The translations under genes were made by a program, and so were the position numbers. A stretch of 64,000 nt of DNA from Lanius collurio (taxonomy: Eukaryota > Chordata > Aves > Passeriformes > Laniidae): assembly GCA_020086605.1 (NCBI GenBank), contig JACBWW010000048.1, positions 3,246,802 to 3,310,801 of the forward strand. Direction: 5' to 3'. The notes below the pieces were generated by a model. The model did not search any database and was not told where the DNA came from. It saw only the letters and a program-made list of their open reading frames with translations. Shown in pieces: positions 50,990-61,589 of the stretch (its first letter is position 1; the number at the start of each line of letters is the position of its first letter).

Positions 50990-51185
50990 TTTAATTATGA
51001 AAATCACCAAGGTATTTTCTGGCTGCTGCATCACTCCCTGTACTAAGATTAATCACATCAACATCATTCATTTAATCTTCAAAGAGTAAGCAGTTGTCCA
51101 CAAAAGCCTTCAAATAGCTTCATTAGTGCAATTTTTCAGACTCAAACACTTATCTGGCAGCTTATGATTGAGAGTAAGGAAGGTC
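50990..51185. promoter_or_regulatory. Weak candidate conserved element
   Basis: Complex unique sequence with GATTAATCACATCAACATC, CATTTAATC, TCATTAGTGC and a GATA-type core (CTTATCTGG), giving a cluster of homeodomain- and GATA-type sites. No CpG support. Confidence 0.25.
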
Positions 51186-54100
51186 ATTATATTCATCCGT
51201 TTTCTAATCCAGTTTATTTTTTTTATGTTTCTATGTATTTTTTGTGGATAACTTTAAGCTCCACTTTCTTGTCCTTTATTATGGACAACCAAACCATGTG
51301 CAGTTCAAAGACAGATAAATTTGTTGATGGCTATCTTGATTTACTCAGTTTGTGAGAGATGAATTTGAACCAGAATGTGCTCCTCTCCTGAGCCCAGCAC
51401 TGATTTAACATACATATTATTTTTGCCACTAATCACAAAAACTACTTAAAATATGTTAACTTAAACATGCAAACAGGGTTAAAAAGTTGGCACACACTGT
51501 AATGTGCCTAATGTTTTCAATGCCAGACTAAGACCTATTAACAATGTTTTAGAGAATAAAAATAAATCCAACCTCTCCCTATTATTAATATTTAACTACA
51601 TGCTAAGAGCATCATCTTCTTCAGTCTCCCATGGATGCTGAAAAGACCTTCCCTTATTTCATATTGCTTCAAAACTTCTCTAGCACAACCCTGGGTAGTC
51701 TCAAAAACTCATGGTACCCAGTGTCCAATTAGCTGATACTGTGACACAATCTTTGAACTGTTTCAATTTTTATAAAATATGGCATTGCAACCCAACATAT
51801 TCACACTGAGTGTGACAGCTCACGACCAAGATCACAATGACAACTGGTCAGACAAAATTATCTTACCTGCATAGCACTAAAATATCCACTGATCAAAATG
51901 TGCTTAGTTCTATTATTGAAAACTAAAACCTCCAAGTTTAGTTTTGAAGGTTTAAAAAACAAAGACTTTAATAAAGTTTCTGCTAACATGTTTGCCTGCA
52001 GCTGTCAGTGAATTTTGCAAAAAAAAAATCTATCAATCAGAAAAGGGGAAGCCTTGAAATGCCAGACAGCAAACGTATTTTTTAAAAATATAAACTGTTC
52101 AAATAACTACAAACTATAAAAATAACTATTAAAATTAATTAAAATTGTGTGTTAATTTTAGGTGAGAAAAAAATCAATTTTGCGTTCAACAAAAAGGCTT
52201 GGGGAAAAAAAATTATTAAAATTAATCTTAAGGCTCTGGTGAATTGCCACAGTTTCAAATACACCAGTCATTCAGAAGGTCTCCAAAAAGATGCAAAGAT
52301 GTGTTTGAGCCACTAAGGTATTTGTTATCAACTAGATTTAGTTTAGCCAGATAGTTCTGCATCTACAAAGCAATATATTTGCTTCAATTATCACTATATC
52401 TCACAGAGTTATTTTCACTCTTTTCCCTGGCATGTAAAGAGCACTCATGTCCCATCCTTGGTTTGCAGTGCTATCTAAAATCAATTGCTGTGTGAAAAAA
52501 ACAGCATAAAACACAGACTCCAGGTAGCTCTCAGCCCAGCCACTCCAACAAATTAGAGGTGAGGCTTTTCTAACCAAGGGTCCCCTGCAAAAGCAAACAT
52601 TTTCTTTATGCTTGTACTTTAAAAAAAATGAGAGGAAAATCAATATTCTCAGAAGATGTATAAGCTGATGCCTCACTTGCACCTTTTGGTAGATAAGACT
52701 TCCCCAGCTTTGGTGCAGAAAGGAAAAACGTAGGCTGGTGCAATATTTCTTCAAGGCAGAGAAGATTAAGGCTTATCTCAAGATGAGTTTACATACAAGC
52801 TTTAATCCTTGGGCCAATTCATGAAATCCAGTGACTATTTTTTCTCCTTGTGAGCTCTTTGGCTACAGAAGACTCATTCTTGGGGACTCCTCACTCATGA
52901 CACAAGACTGAGTCATGAAAATCATTTTATATAATGCAGAGACCAGGATGCAAGAAACTCATAACAGCTGGAATAACTACTGGAGCTGAAGGGACACAGA
53001 AGCCACAAGTGTGTGTCTCCACCAGTATTTATCAGGCATTTTTCATTTTAAGCCATGTTGTTATGCCACCCTTAGTTTGAGGTGTTAGATGCCATATAGA
53101 ATTATTTCTACTGCAATATATAAGAACTTTCCTTCCAGGAGCCAAGGGCCTCTGAAGAGGAATTTTTTGTTGTTGTTGTTAAGAAAAACAGCAAGTTTGA
53201 TATTGGAGAACTGTGCTTTTTAAAACCTTCCCATAAATTGCTTTCAGATCTTGTCCCTGGATCTTGGCAGGATGAGGCCACATCATTTCAAACTGTGAAC
53301 AACAGAGGGAATGACCAAATTCATCCCATTTCACTGAAATACTTAGAAATTCTTATGCAAAGTAAGCTTATTTCTACCTCTGCCTTCCCTTTGTAGGACA
53401 TGGTGGAGTGGGGGGACAGCTATCCTGCTACACACTTTTAGACAGGAATCTTTGCAAAAAAACCCAACTATATATCCCTGGAATTCTTCCATCCACAGAG
53501 TCGTCTGCAGTCGTGGTTCAATACTAAAATCAGTATGTTCCTAATAACTTAGCCTTAAATGGCTGTGCTCCTTGGGTGACATTTAAGCTCTCCTTTTCAC
53601 TTCTCCTTTTTATTCTGTTACTGTTATCCTCAGGAGTGCCAAAGCTTCTAGGTCTCAATCAGACCTTAAAAGAAGGAAAATTCTTCAAACAGGTCTTGCT
53701 GTGACAAATGTGAGTGCTATATGCTACTGTTCTTTACTGTCCTCCTCAAATCTCAGTTTCCCTAAATACATATTACTTCTCTGAATACTGTGAATCATAT
53801 AATGAGTCTAACCAAGATGTAAGCTGCACATACTGCTTCAGTTATCAAGCAAAGATAAGAAAATAAAGCTAATCACTGGGAAAGCATTTTCAATTAATCT
53901 GCCTCACTGAGCCCATTTGCAAGGCATTAATTTATGTTGGTTGCTTTTAATTTTAACAATAAATGAACTTTTATTGTTAATGTAAGAACAAATCCCTGAG
54001 TAAGTGACAATATGCAGGGCAAATAAACAATCAATTAGGGATGTATTTATTAAAAAAGTAAGACAGAGAGAATCTGAAAACCTTAAAGACAACCATGAAT

Positions 54101-54680
54101 ACAAATTTATTTAGATCACCCACTAAAAGAGAATTCACCTCTCCAAAGGTCATGATCTGCCTCTTTTTTTATTAACAATACACGAGTTTTCAATCAAAAT
54201 TGGTACCAAGTGAAAAACCTTCTTCACAGAGCATGAAGAAGTAGAGATTCACCTTTCTGACAACCTTCTTTCCTGTCTTCTATATATCCTCATAAAATAT
54301 TTACTCTGCTTCTGAATGACCACTCTGATTATCCTTAGACTCCTTTTCAGATTCCCTGATGATGTCATGGAAATGTTAAACCCATTATGCTAAGCTAGGA
54401 CCTCCATCTACTGTGACCTCTTGGCACTAGCTTCTGAGGACAGCATGACACTTTCACATAAAAGTTAGTCTTCCTTCAGGTCATCAATAGATGGACTCGT
54501 AATACATCAGCACTTCAATCAACACCAGTAAAATTTAACCAAGGCCATGTAAAAAGTCCAATCCCATTCTGTCCTTACAATGAAGTGATTAAAACATCTA
54601 TTAAATGGTACAATTCTTTTCCATTGGAAAATAAGCATTTATATTAGTTCATGGGTCCAACCTACAGGTAATACATGGCA
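51186..54680. other. Gene-desert sequence, no recognised gene
   Basis: AT-rich unique DNA. A 117-codon minus-strand frame (52401-52754) has no recognised domain. A short (TTG)n run lies near 53168-53180. No repeat family was recognised. Confidence 0.45.
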
Positions 54681-54689
54681 TTCCTTTTC

Positions 54690-54895
54690 ATTAAGCTATT
54701 AGGGAAGTGATTAGTGACTAGCACCCTGCTCTAATTATCTTTAATGTAGTGTTTCAAATTGATCATGCATAATGCAATTAGAAATCATAATTAAATTAAT
54801 TTATATTGATTTAAGCCTTTATAAGTTGTTAATAACCATGACCCATTACATTAATTCCTACAAGCCAACATTAATATTTCCAATATACTGAAATA
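54690..54895. promoter_or_regulatory. Candidate conserved AT-rich enhancer beside a CpG island
   Basis: A dense set of homeodomain cores (TAATTATC, TTAATG, TTAAATTAATTTA, GTTAATAACC, CATTAATTCC) and a POU-like ATCATGCATAATGCAATTAG near 54764 end abruptly where CpG-rich sequence starts at about 54920. AT-rich motif clusters immediately next to CpG islands are common around vertebrate developmental genes. Conservation was not tested. Confidence 0.4.
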
Positions 54896-54914
54896 TTTCC
54901 CTTTTCCCCCCTTC

Positions 54915-55600
54915 CTTGCATCGGACGCTCCTGCAGGAGCTCGCAGGCGGTGACAGTCGGGAGATGCTCCCGGGCAAGTGCCCCAGCGCCAGCGGCTCCA
55001 GCCTGGCCCTTAGTGGTCCGGCGCGAGTGGGTGCTGGGGCACGAATCGATAGCTGCCTTTAATGCGGGAATAATGACCACAGCCCGGGCTGACAGCCGCC
55101 CCTTCGATTTCCATGGAGACGGAAAGACCCCGACAGCCGCCCAAGGGGAAAACTCGAGGGGTGGGAGCCAGAGAAGCTAGCTGGGGGGGTGTTTACTGAA
55201 GGAGACAAGCCGTCCCCCACCCGTCCCCCAAAACGGCTTATGGAGGAAATCCCCGCTGGCCGGGGAGGGAAGGCCCCGGACTGTGGGGCTTCCCTGGGCG
55301 TGGGGGCAGCGGGACCCCGCGGAGGCCGGGCGGAGGGTGCGGGCAGCCCCCGGCAGAAGGCTCCCAAACCTCCCATTCCCTGACACTGCTCTTGTTCCGT
55401 CCCATGCTTCCGTCCCTATCTCCCTCCTCCCCGCACAAAAGCTCTTGAGAAAGTTATTTCCTCCCAGCTGCAATTACACTTGTGCAGCGCGGCCCCCCTT
55501 TTCGGAAGAATTATGCATAAAAACAGGCGGCAAATCACGCAGCGCGGGATGGCACAGGCCAGGCAGCGCTCTCAGGCGGGAGTGCTTCCACCCCATCCCG
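54915..55600. promoter_or_regulatory. CpG island (possible promoter)
   Basis: A sharp shift to GC-rich, CpG-dense sequence (for example GGTCCGGCGCGAGTGG at about 55015 and GACCCCGCGGAGGCCGGGCGG at about 55313) follows 50 kb of AT-rich DNA. Overlapping frames of up to 124 codons in several phases reflect GC content and are not convincing coding sequence. No TATA box or clear splice donor stands out. It may be the promoter of an unannotated transcript or a Polycomb-type regulatory island of a gene to the right. Confidence 0.75.
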
Positions 55601-55845
55601 TCTGACACCTTTCCATCATATACGAACGCTCTAGGATCAAAAGAAGTTTTCCAGTGACAAAGATGCCCTGCTATAATAAAATCTTACAGGGGGAGGTGTC
55701 ACAAATCATTTAAGAAAACAATTTTGCTTAAATAATATTTCCTTTAAAATAAATTCCAGGTTGGCAAATCACGATTTCATTTGAAGAGGCATGAATTCTA
55801 TTATATGTACAATTTAATCACTGGGTATTTAAAATAGACATTTCC
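55601..55845. other. AT-rich spacer between CpG island and candidate elements
   Basis: Contains AT-rich sequence including CTATAATAAAATC near 55671. No feature was recognised. Confidence 0.4.
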
Positions 55846-55849
55846 ATCT

Positions 55850-56165
55850 AAAATCCAATCAGAAATCAACACAGTACCTCGAGGCATTAAGATGATCATC
55901 TCCATTTTGCATTTGTAAACTGGTAGAAATAAATGTGGCTTGTGGATACCAAGAGGTCAAGTACGGCTGCTCAAATATTTTTCTTACAAAATGACGGATT
56001 TATTAGACAAATAAGTGGCCCGGCTGATGCAAAACCCCCAGTGATTGAATTTTGACGTTGAGTCAACAACAACTCGAACTACATCAGTGCTCCAAGATTT
56101 AGTTATGATGGTAGAGATTACTGAACAAATAGGAGGCAGAAATGAATACAGATTTCCTAGGATCT
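55850..56165. promoter_or_regulatory. Candidate conserved noncoding element
   Basis: Complex unique sequence keeps CpGs (CCTCGAGGC, GTACGGC, TGACGGATTTATTAGAC, GGCCCGGC, TTTGACGTTG, CTCGAAC). It includes the symmetric AP-1/MAF-like core GTTGAGTCAAC at about 56058-56068 and a GATGATCATC palindrome near 55891. Opposed frames of 77 and 62 codons have no domain. The CpG and palindrome content is what constrained regulatory DNA shows. Confidence 0.42.
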
Positions 56166-56475
56166 GCCCCTGGCACCCTCTTCTTGACATTCCCCTCCAT
56201 ATGCTATCCCTACTCACAGTGTATTCTAATTAAACGACTGGGCTATGTCTTCTAATTTTACAAGAACTTTTAAATAATTAGTCTGGTGTGTGTTAAAAGG
56301 GACAGCTTCAGACATAAGGGGATTTCAGTCCCTTTAGGATCTCTTCTCGGCTTTGCAGTTATCACAGTCCCTTCCATGAGGAAGGGTGAAAAAGGCCTCT
56401 GATTTGATTGCAGAAAGATGTGAGCTCTGATCAAACTGCCATATGCAAACACAGGCGTCCGCGGTTCATTTCCAG
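56166..56475. other. Intergenic, no recognised feature
   Basis: Unique sequence of mixed composition. Confidence 0.4.
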
Positions 56476-56479
56476 CCCA

Positions 56480-56760
56480 TTCAAAGACAATGCCTGGGGA
56501 GGGGAGGAGGGGATGGCGGGGGAGGGTTGTGTTTGGGATTTTGGTGTGAGGCTAGGGTTTTTTCCCCTTCCCAGTGGAAAAGATATTGAGGGTTCAGCAT
56601 TCCTGTGAAAATCTGTCCACGGATCCCAATCGCCTGTGAAACCAGGTTGGGCTATAGCCTGCACAGCCTCGACAGCGGAATTTTTACCACACTGAACCTG
56701 CCCTCTTCCTCTTTTTCTCCTCCCTCCCTCCTTCCCCCCCTTCCGCCTCCCCACCCTACA
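56480..56760. repeat. G-rich stretch and polypyrimidine tract
   Basis: A G-rich segment at about 56494-56545 has several GGGG/GGGAGG runs on the + strand and could fold into G-quadruplexes. A pyrimidine tract of about 55 bases lies at 56702-56756 (cctcttcctc ... ccaccct). Both directly precede a CpG-containing block. Confidence 0.55.
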
Positions 56761-57060
56761 GGTGTGTGTATCTAAGCGAGTTCCCGGGTCTGAGCGTTGC
56801 CAGCCGGCAGGGAGCGAGCCGTGTGCTGGAAAGCCTGCGTGAGCTGGGCGAAAGCGATGTTATTCTTGCTTCATTTCTTCAGCGCTTTGGAGCGTTACTT
56901 TTACTTGCTAATCACGAAGGGGCGCTTAAATAATTGAGAGTACGTTTAAGCATAAAGCAGTCAGTTTCTAATCTTTTCAGGGGGAAAGGGACTAATCTGC
57001 ACCTGCTGTGAGAGCCCTTTTTTTATTTATTCTGTATATTACTTCCACTCCAAGCTGGAC
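56757..57060. promoter_or_regulatory. Small CpG-containing block with candidate regulatory element
   Basis: CpGs are frequent at 56776-56855 (GCGAGTTCCCGGG, GAGCGTTGCCAGCCGG, GGCGAAAGCGATG). The following part retains CpGs in AT-rich context (CAGCGCTTTGGAGCG, TCACGAAGGGGCGCTTAAATAATTG) with a CACCTG E-box near 57001. It may be a small promoter-proximal element. No TATA box was seen. Confidence 0.4.
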
Positions 57061-57595
57061 CTGATGGCTCCAATTACAGTTGAGCCTTGCAGAATCCATA
57101 CCCTCCCTTTCACAGCCCTTTTCTATCCTCTTCTCCGCAGCAATAAACTTTTCCTTGGCAGAGAAGAGGGAGAGGGGTGATCTTAACAGACACCATTTAG
57201 TCGAGATTATAATTTATTTATTTTTTAAGAGAAGCTCTTCACAACTCCCAATCTCTCCAAATTTGCCTTCTTTCTATTGTCTCCACTGTTTTGCATACTG
57301 TTTCGTATGCATATTTGTAGAAAAGAGAAACACACACTGGCTGTCACGGTGGTCTGGATTGTTTTTTAACAGGGGATAGCTCGAGAGGAGTGTTTTAAAG
57401 TACATTTTTCTGTTATTAAGCATTTGGGAAGAAATTGTTTAATAAGCCTTTCCTGTACTACTTATATTCCCTGCCGTGTTTTTGCATTGGGTAGAGGTGA
57501 CTCAGAATATTGCCAAAGTTAATTCTAGATTTTTATCTCTCTAAGCTACTTAAGATGCAAAAAGGAAGAAAAAAAAATCCCGTCAAATTAAAGTG
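57061..57595. other. Intergenic or intronic, no recognised feature
   Basis: AT-rich unique sequence. A 99-codon frame at 57080-57379 has no recognised domain. Confidence 0.4.
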
Positions 57596-57599
57596 AGTC

Positions 57600-57835
57600 C
57601 TCCTGTCTTGCCTTCTCCCAGCAAATAACTTGCAGCACCTAATAAATCCAGATGGAGTTCCTCATATAGCCCGGTGCAGAAATAATTATTGTCCTGGCTT
57701 GTTTCATGTCAGAGGCCTCTTTGGCTCATCTGTCATGAAACCAATTTCACTTTATTTACATCCATTTGCTAGTTTAATTACTGTGCTGATGAATAGCCTG
57801 AAGGAATTAAGTTACGAGTCTTTGGAAACCTAAAA
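57600..57835. promoter_or_regulatory. Candidate conserved noncoding element / enhancer
   Basis: Complex sequence with CCTAATAAATCC, AATAATTATTGTCC (homeodomain/SOX-like), CATCTGTCATG (E-box/TALE-like), TAGTTTAATTAC and AGGAATTAAGTTACGAG, plus CpGs at CCCGGTG and TACGAG. The ordered mix of homeodomain, bHLH and TALE-type cores in a low-repeat block is enhancer-like. Confidence 0.4.
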
Positions 57836-58440
57836 CGACAGATATATGGGTTACCTTTTAAATAGAAGAAGAAAATGATGGGTGGTATGTGCACCAAAAT
57901 TTAAAGGTAATAAGAGCCTCTTTTCTAGGTGGAAATGCAGAATCAACTGACACTCAGCCCGTGTATTTACCTCTGTCTTTATGAAAAGTATTGCTTTGAA
58001 AGGCATTAATATTTTTGCAGGTTTAATACAATCTGTATTAAAGCAAATGTTCTGCAAGATGGGTACCAGCTTTAGATCCAAGCACAGATGCACTCATCAT
58101 TTTCCCAGCCACAGAAAGAGGAAAAATGTTAGAAAATAAGGCGAAAGTAAGTTTTAAAGACTGACCAACATAACCAATGCACTGCACCATACAATTCATA
58201 TCAATAGGGTTAGTATCCTGTATCTGCAATTGCAGAAATAGTCTCGAGTGCCTCTTCCCTCTAACTTGTCTCTCTGTGATACTCTGTGCCAACAGAGGGA
58301 ACTTCAATCAGCTAGAGGATCTTGTGCTTTTTATATAAATCTGCCAAAAAACAGAGCTTATCCTTTTATCAGCTGTAGCCTGCATCCTTTCCTCTTCTTC
58401 GGGTGTTTACCATCATTTGCATCACACTCATGGGTGTCAC
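57836..58440. other. Intergenic or intronic, no recognised feature
   Basis: Unique sequence. Chance frames of up to about 113 codons overlap this stretch. Confidence 0.4.
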
Positions 58441-59100
58441 TCGACCTGGAGATCAGGGGTAGGGAACCTGCCCCACCCACCCTCACGGTCTCTGCTGCAG
58501 GATCCTGGCACACTGAAATGATCCTGCCCTCCCTCCTCCACCCCTCAGTAACTTTCCTGAGCTATTTTCCTGAGCTGCTGCTTTTATAATAATCTAGAAT
58601 TTCAAAACTTTATGCAGCAGGTACTTAAACGAAAGGTCAGTCTCTTCGATGCTCCCTCTCGTGCATCGTGAAAGGAGGAAAAAAAAAATAAAAAAAAAAT
58701 CCAGTGGTCGGGAGTGTCTCTTGCCGGGGCTGTGCCCCAAAGCATCACCTACGGACTGGCAAAGGAGGTCCAGGCGGCGCCCGTGTGAGCATGTTTATTC
58801 TAAACCTGAAGACAAAGTCCCCCCAAAACCCTGTCCTCCAAAGAAAGAGTAGAAACCAGACCTGAGAGCCCGTCCATCTTCTAGGGAGCTGAACCTGAAA
58901 GGCAGAAGTTTAGGTGGGCACGCTCTGAGGGCTGCATGAAAAATTCACGTACACAAGGGCTTTTACACTACTCTCCTACACAGACTGCTTCTTCTCCCTT
59001 TCCCGGTAATTTTGTGGATCCAATACTTTTGTGGATCTCACGTGGGACGAGCCTTGCTTGAAGAAATAGTGTGAGGCAATAGGTAATAGGGCAGATGTAA
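58441..59100. other. Mixed-composition block with GC-richer parts
   Basis: GC-richer stretches (58445-58510, 58700-58790 with GGCGGCGCCCGTG) alternate with an A-rich tract (58679-58700). No exon or promoter signal was recognised. Confidence 0.35.
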
Positions 59101-59460
59101 AAGTGGTAAGGATGGCCAGAACTCTGGCTGCCTGCGGGGAGATGATACTTGATTCGCTAGTAAAAGCCTTCTCCTCAGACACACCCTCTGCAAGGAGATG
59201 GCTGAAGGGGCGGACAGAGACCCCCTTTGTCACAGAAGTTGAGCAGCACCTTAAAACCAAATCCTTTGCGGGGGGAAGCGTGACACATTTTCCCCTCCTG
59301 CCTCAAATATCGCTACCTACTGACCTGAGCTGGGTACACCGAAGATATAAAAGAGCAGATCAAAAGAGAATTACAGCTGCCTATTCGAGGTACTCCAGGT
59401 CTTTATATCTGAGAGAAATGAAAGGAGAAAGTGTGCAGCAACACAGGGTGGGTTATGAAA
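59100..59460 (+). promoter_or_regulatory. Candidate TATA-box promoter region
   Basis: A good TATA box, TATAAAAG, lies at 59346-59353, about 170 bases before a CpG island and preceded by moderately CpG-containing sequence. If used, transcription would start near 59375-59385. A 136-codon + strand frame (59103-59513) crosses the TATA box, which argues against that frame being translated from this promoter. An antisense 94-codon frame (58976-59260) shows no known domain. A single TATAAAAG match is weak evidence. Confidence 0.3.
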
Positions 59461-59461
59461 A

Positions 59462-59513
59462 GCTCCCTTCCCCCCCTCCCCGCCTCTCCCCTCTTCCCTC
59501 TCTCCCCCTTTGA
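59462..59513 (+). repeat. Polypyrimidine tract next to CpG island
   Basis: About 50 bases are almost purely C and T (ccttcccccc ... tctccccc), ending just before the CpG island. Mirror-like homopyrimidine tracts near promoters can form triplex DNA. Confidence 0.7.
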
Positions 59514-59519
59514 TTAATA

Positions 59520-59880
59520 GATCCATGTGGCTAACGGCCTGACATATGGTGTGCGAAGCAGCTTGAGATGGTACCTCGGGCGTACCCTACGGCTATTAAC
59601 ATATTACAGGCTTCTGAGCAGCCACAGACGGACGGAGGGAGAGGCAGCCAGACAGACAGCCGCCCCTCTCCCCGCGCCGCCCGCCGGGGCCCAGCAGAGC
59701 TCTCCGTGGTGCTGAAGCTCCGCCGGGCCGCTCCGCTCCTCCCGGCGTTCCGCCTGCGCGCAGCCCCCGCTCCGCCTGCGCGCAGCCCGCCCGCGGCGTC
59801 TCGGCCGTGGTAGAGTTCAAAAAGCAGGCGTGCACGCCCAGGCGGATTTGAAAGCCCTTTCAAACGAAGAGGTGGAAAGC
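59520..59880. promoter_or_regulatory. Dense CpG island with duplicated TGCGCGCA (NRF1-like) motif
   Basis: The most CpG-dense short segment lies at about 59660-59815 (CCCGCGCCGCCCGCCGGGGC and similar). It carries two identical 18-base copies of TCCGCCTGCGCGCAGCCC at 59749-59766 and 59771-59788 (period 22), each with a TGCGCGCA core close to the NRF1 palindrome. This is a strong promoter candidate for a transcript in either direction. Frames of up to 110 codons in several phases are composition artefacts, being Ala/Arg/Pro/Gly-rich without domain. Confidence 0.8.
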
Positions 59881-59928
59881 AACATCGACACTACTCCTTG
59901 TACATAATCTAGAGTTTTTTTGGTTTTG

Positions 59929-59967
59929 TTTTTTTTTTTTTTTTTTTAATTATAATTTTTTTTTTTT
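59929..59967 (+). repeat. Interrupted poly-T tract
   Basis: T19 (59929-59947) and T12 (59956-59967) are separated by AATTATAA. The tract lies just after the CpG island and is possibly nucleosome-excluding. Confidence 0.9.
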
Positions 59968-59969
59968 AA

Positions 59970-60435
59970 GTGTGGCTAGGTATATAACACCTTTACCACA
60001 GAGTGCACAAAAATTTCCTTCTGTGGAATCCAGTCGCAAATAAAATGCAGTGCCAACTTGCAGTGCAGAAAAGACTTTTCTGCAAATGAGCCAAAAGTTA
60101 GGAAACTGGCACTTAATGCACCTGGCGGTGTGGGAGAGAGGTAATTCCCAGCCGTGGTGTTTGGAAGGAGGAATTCTATTAGACAAAGGGGTGATTTAGA
60201 ATGCAGTGAAACCTGAGGTTTATTTAATCCGTTTCAAGCATTCTGACAGAAACATACATCACTCCCTGCACTTTGCCTTTTAGTCTCCTGTAGATAACTG
60301 CCCCGGCTCTCTTTAACTTTGTTCTGCCTGTTTTGTTGGGAAATAAATGCCAACACCAGATTAAACGTTTCAAGTATCTTCATCTTCTGATTTCAGGAAA
60401 ATAGTGTTAATAAGGAACTTTGATGTTATTTTACT
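59970..60435. other. Unique sequence, possibly intronic
   Basis: Contains NF1-like half sites (GTGCCAAC, CTGGCACTT) and CCTGGCGGTGTGG. No exon was recognised. It may hold regulatory sequence, but support is weak. Confidence 0.3.
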
Positions 60436-60440
60436 TTCAG

Positions 60441-60528
60441 ACTGTATGCCTTAAGGCAGAAAAGCGCATAAAGGTACCTGGGAAAGTAAATCGCCAGAAG
60501 CGAAGAGCACCCCCCTTTTCAAAATCCT
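60441..60528 (+). other. Candidate 88-nt exon bounded by splice-like sites
   Basis: A pyrimidine-rich acceptor (TTATTTTACTTTCAG ending at 60440) precedes the stretch, and a near-consensus donor (CCT/GTAAGT starting at 60529) follows it. One + strand frame (60420-60698) stays open through it and is rich in Lys and Arg, but it matches no family I know. It could be a noncoding or 5' UTR exon of a transcript starting in the CpG island at 59.5-59.9 kb. Acceptor-donor pairs at this spacing also occur by chance. Confidence 0.25.
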
Positions 60529-61035
60529 GTAAGTACTCCTCTCTCTTACATCAAACCGACCCTATGCACAGCAGCGCTAGCTGTTTTGAGATTTCCTGGC
60601 TTTCACAAACATCTCTTCTTTCAATGCACACACGGCGACGTGTGCTGTACCCTTGTGTTTATGTGTGTGCACATTTCAGTATTAGCAATTGCTATTGAAA
60701 CTGAAGATTAGCGGGGGAAATACGAAAGCGTAATTGCCATAGCTGCTTTTTTATTATAATTATTTTCCTTTTCCCCAATAAGAATACAAAATCCCTGGGG
60801 GTAAAGCCTCCTAGAGATTTTCAGTGAGGAGTAAAGCCAATGAAACGTGAGTAGAGAACTGTAGCTCTCCACCATGCTGAAGCAGCCTGGAATAAAAGTT
60901 TCGTATCCTGTCTGTACATTTGGGGCTTCCTTAGCTATTTCGCCAGTAGCCTCCTCTATATTCTTTCGGGAGCCCAGCACATCAGCATAGCAGATTCCTC
61001 ACACACAATCAATACATTTTGCATAACACGAGTCT
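60529..61035. other. Unique sequence, possibly intronic
   Basis: Mixed composition with scattered CpGs (CACGGCGACGTGTG near 60631). No repeat or domain-bearing frame. Confidence 0.35.
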
Positions 61036-61039
61036 CCCT

Positions 61040-61310
61040 CGCACGCACTCTTCTCTTGCTCCCTCTCTATTCTGCTTCGCCTCTCGTCGGTGGCCGGGGT
61101 TTCTACACGGGGCTTTTCTCTCAAGAAATTAGCGACGACGACGGAGAGTCTCAAAAGCAAAACCTGCTTGCTCGCTTCAGAAATTTCGCTGAAGCCCACC
61201 ACAGCAACCTTTCAGGCATGCGGTTCGGCTTCAGACAGACACGGCTTCTCTCTCTCCAGTCTCTCCTCTCACCCCCTCCCCTTCTATTCCTCTTACAGCA
61301 GTGCTTTAAT
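61040..61310. promoter_or_regulatory. Moderate CpG-containing block
   Basis: CpGs are frequent for the region (CTCGCACGCACTC, CTTCGCCTCTCGTCGGTGGCCGGGG, TTAGCGACGACGACGGAG) within pyrimidine-rich sequence, ending in a CTCTCTCTCC stretch. The GACGACGACGG run is notable. A weak CpG island or an element associated with one. Confidence 0.45.
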
Positions 61311-61585
61311 AAAGTCACATAAGTGATTGAAATTAACATAAATCATTATTAGTTATTAGGATTTGCTCTAAATTACTCTGTGAATATAACACCAAACCCC
61401 ATCTGCCACTCCTGCTCTAGCAGCAATAGATTGCAGATAAAATAAATGTCCTTACCCCATTAGAATGTTCCTGTCTCTGTAGCCAAAAGCCAAACAAAAG
61501 CAATAAATACAGAGCTTTTTTCTCTCCACTATTCAGCTGTGACTGTTTTCATCAGCTCTTCCTCTAGAAAAGCTCAATAGCTGCC
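61311..61585. other. AT-rich intergenic or intronic sequence
   Basis: Nothing recognised. Confidence 0.4.
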
Positions 61586-61589
61586 TGAA

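Noticed and set aside
58976..59260. 94-codon minus-strand frame as the first exon of a divergent gene
   Set aside because: No splice donor in a suitable position was recognised, and the product has no known domain. It is kept only as a note in the TATA-region finding.
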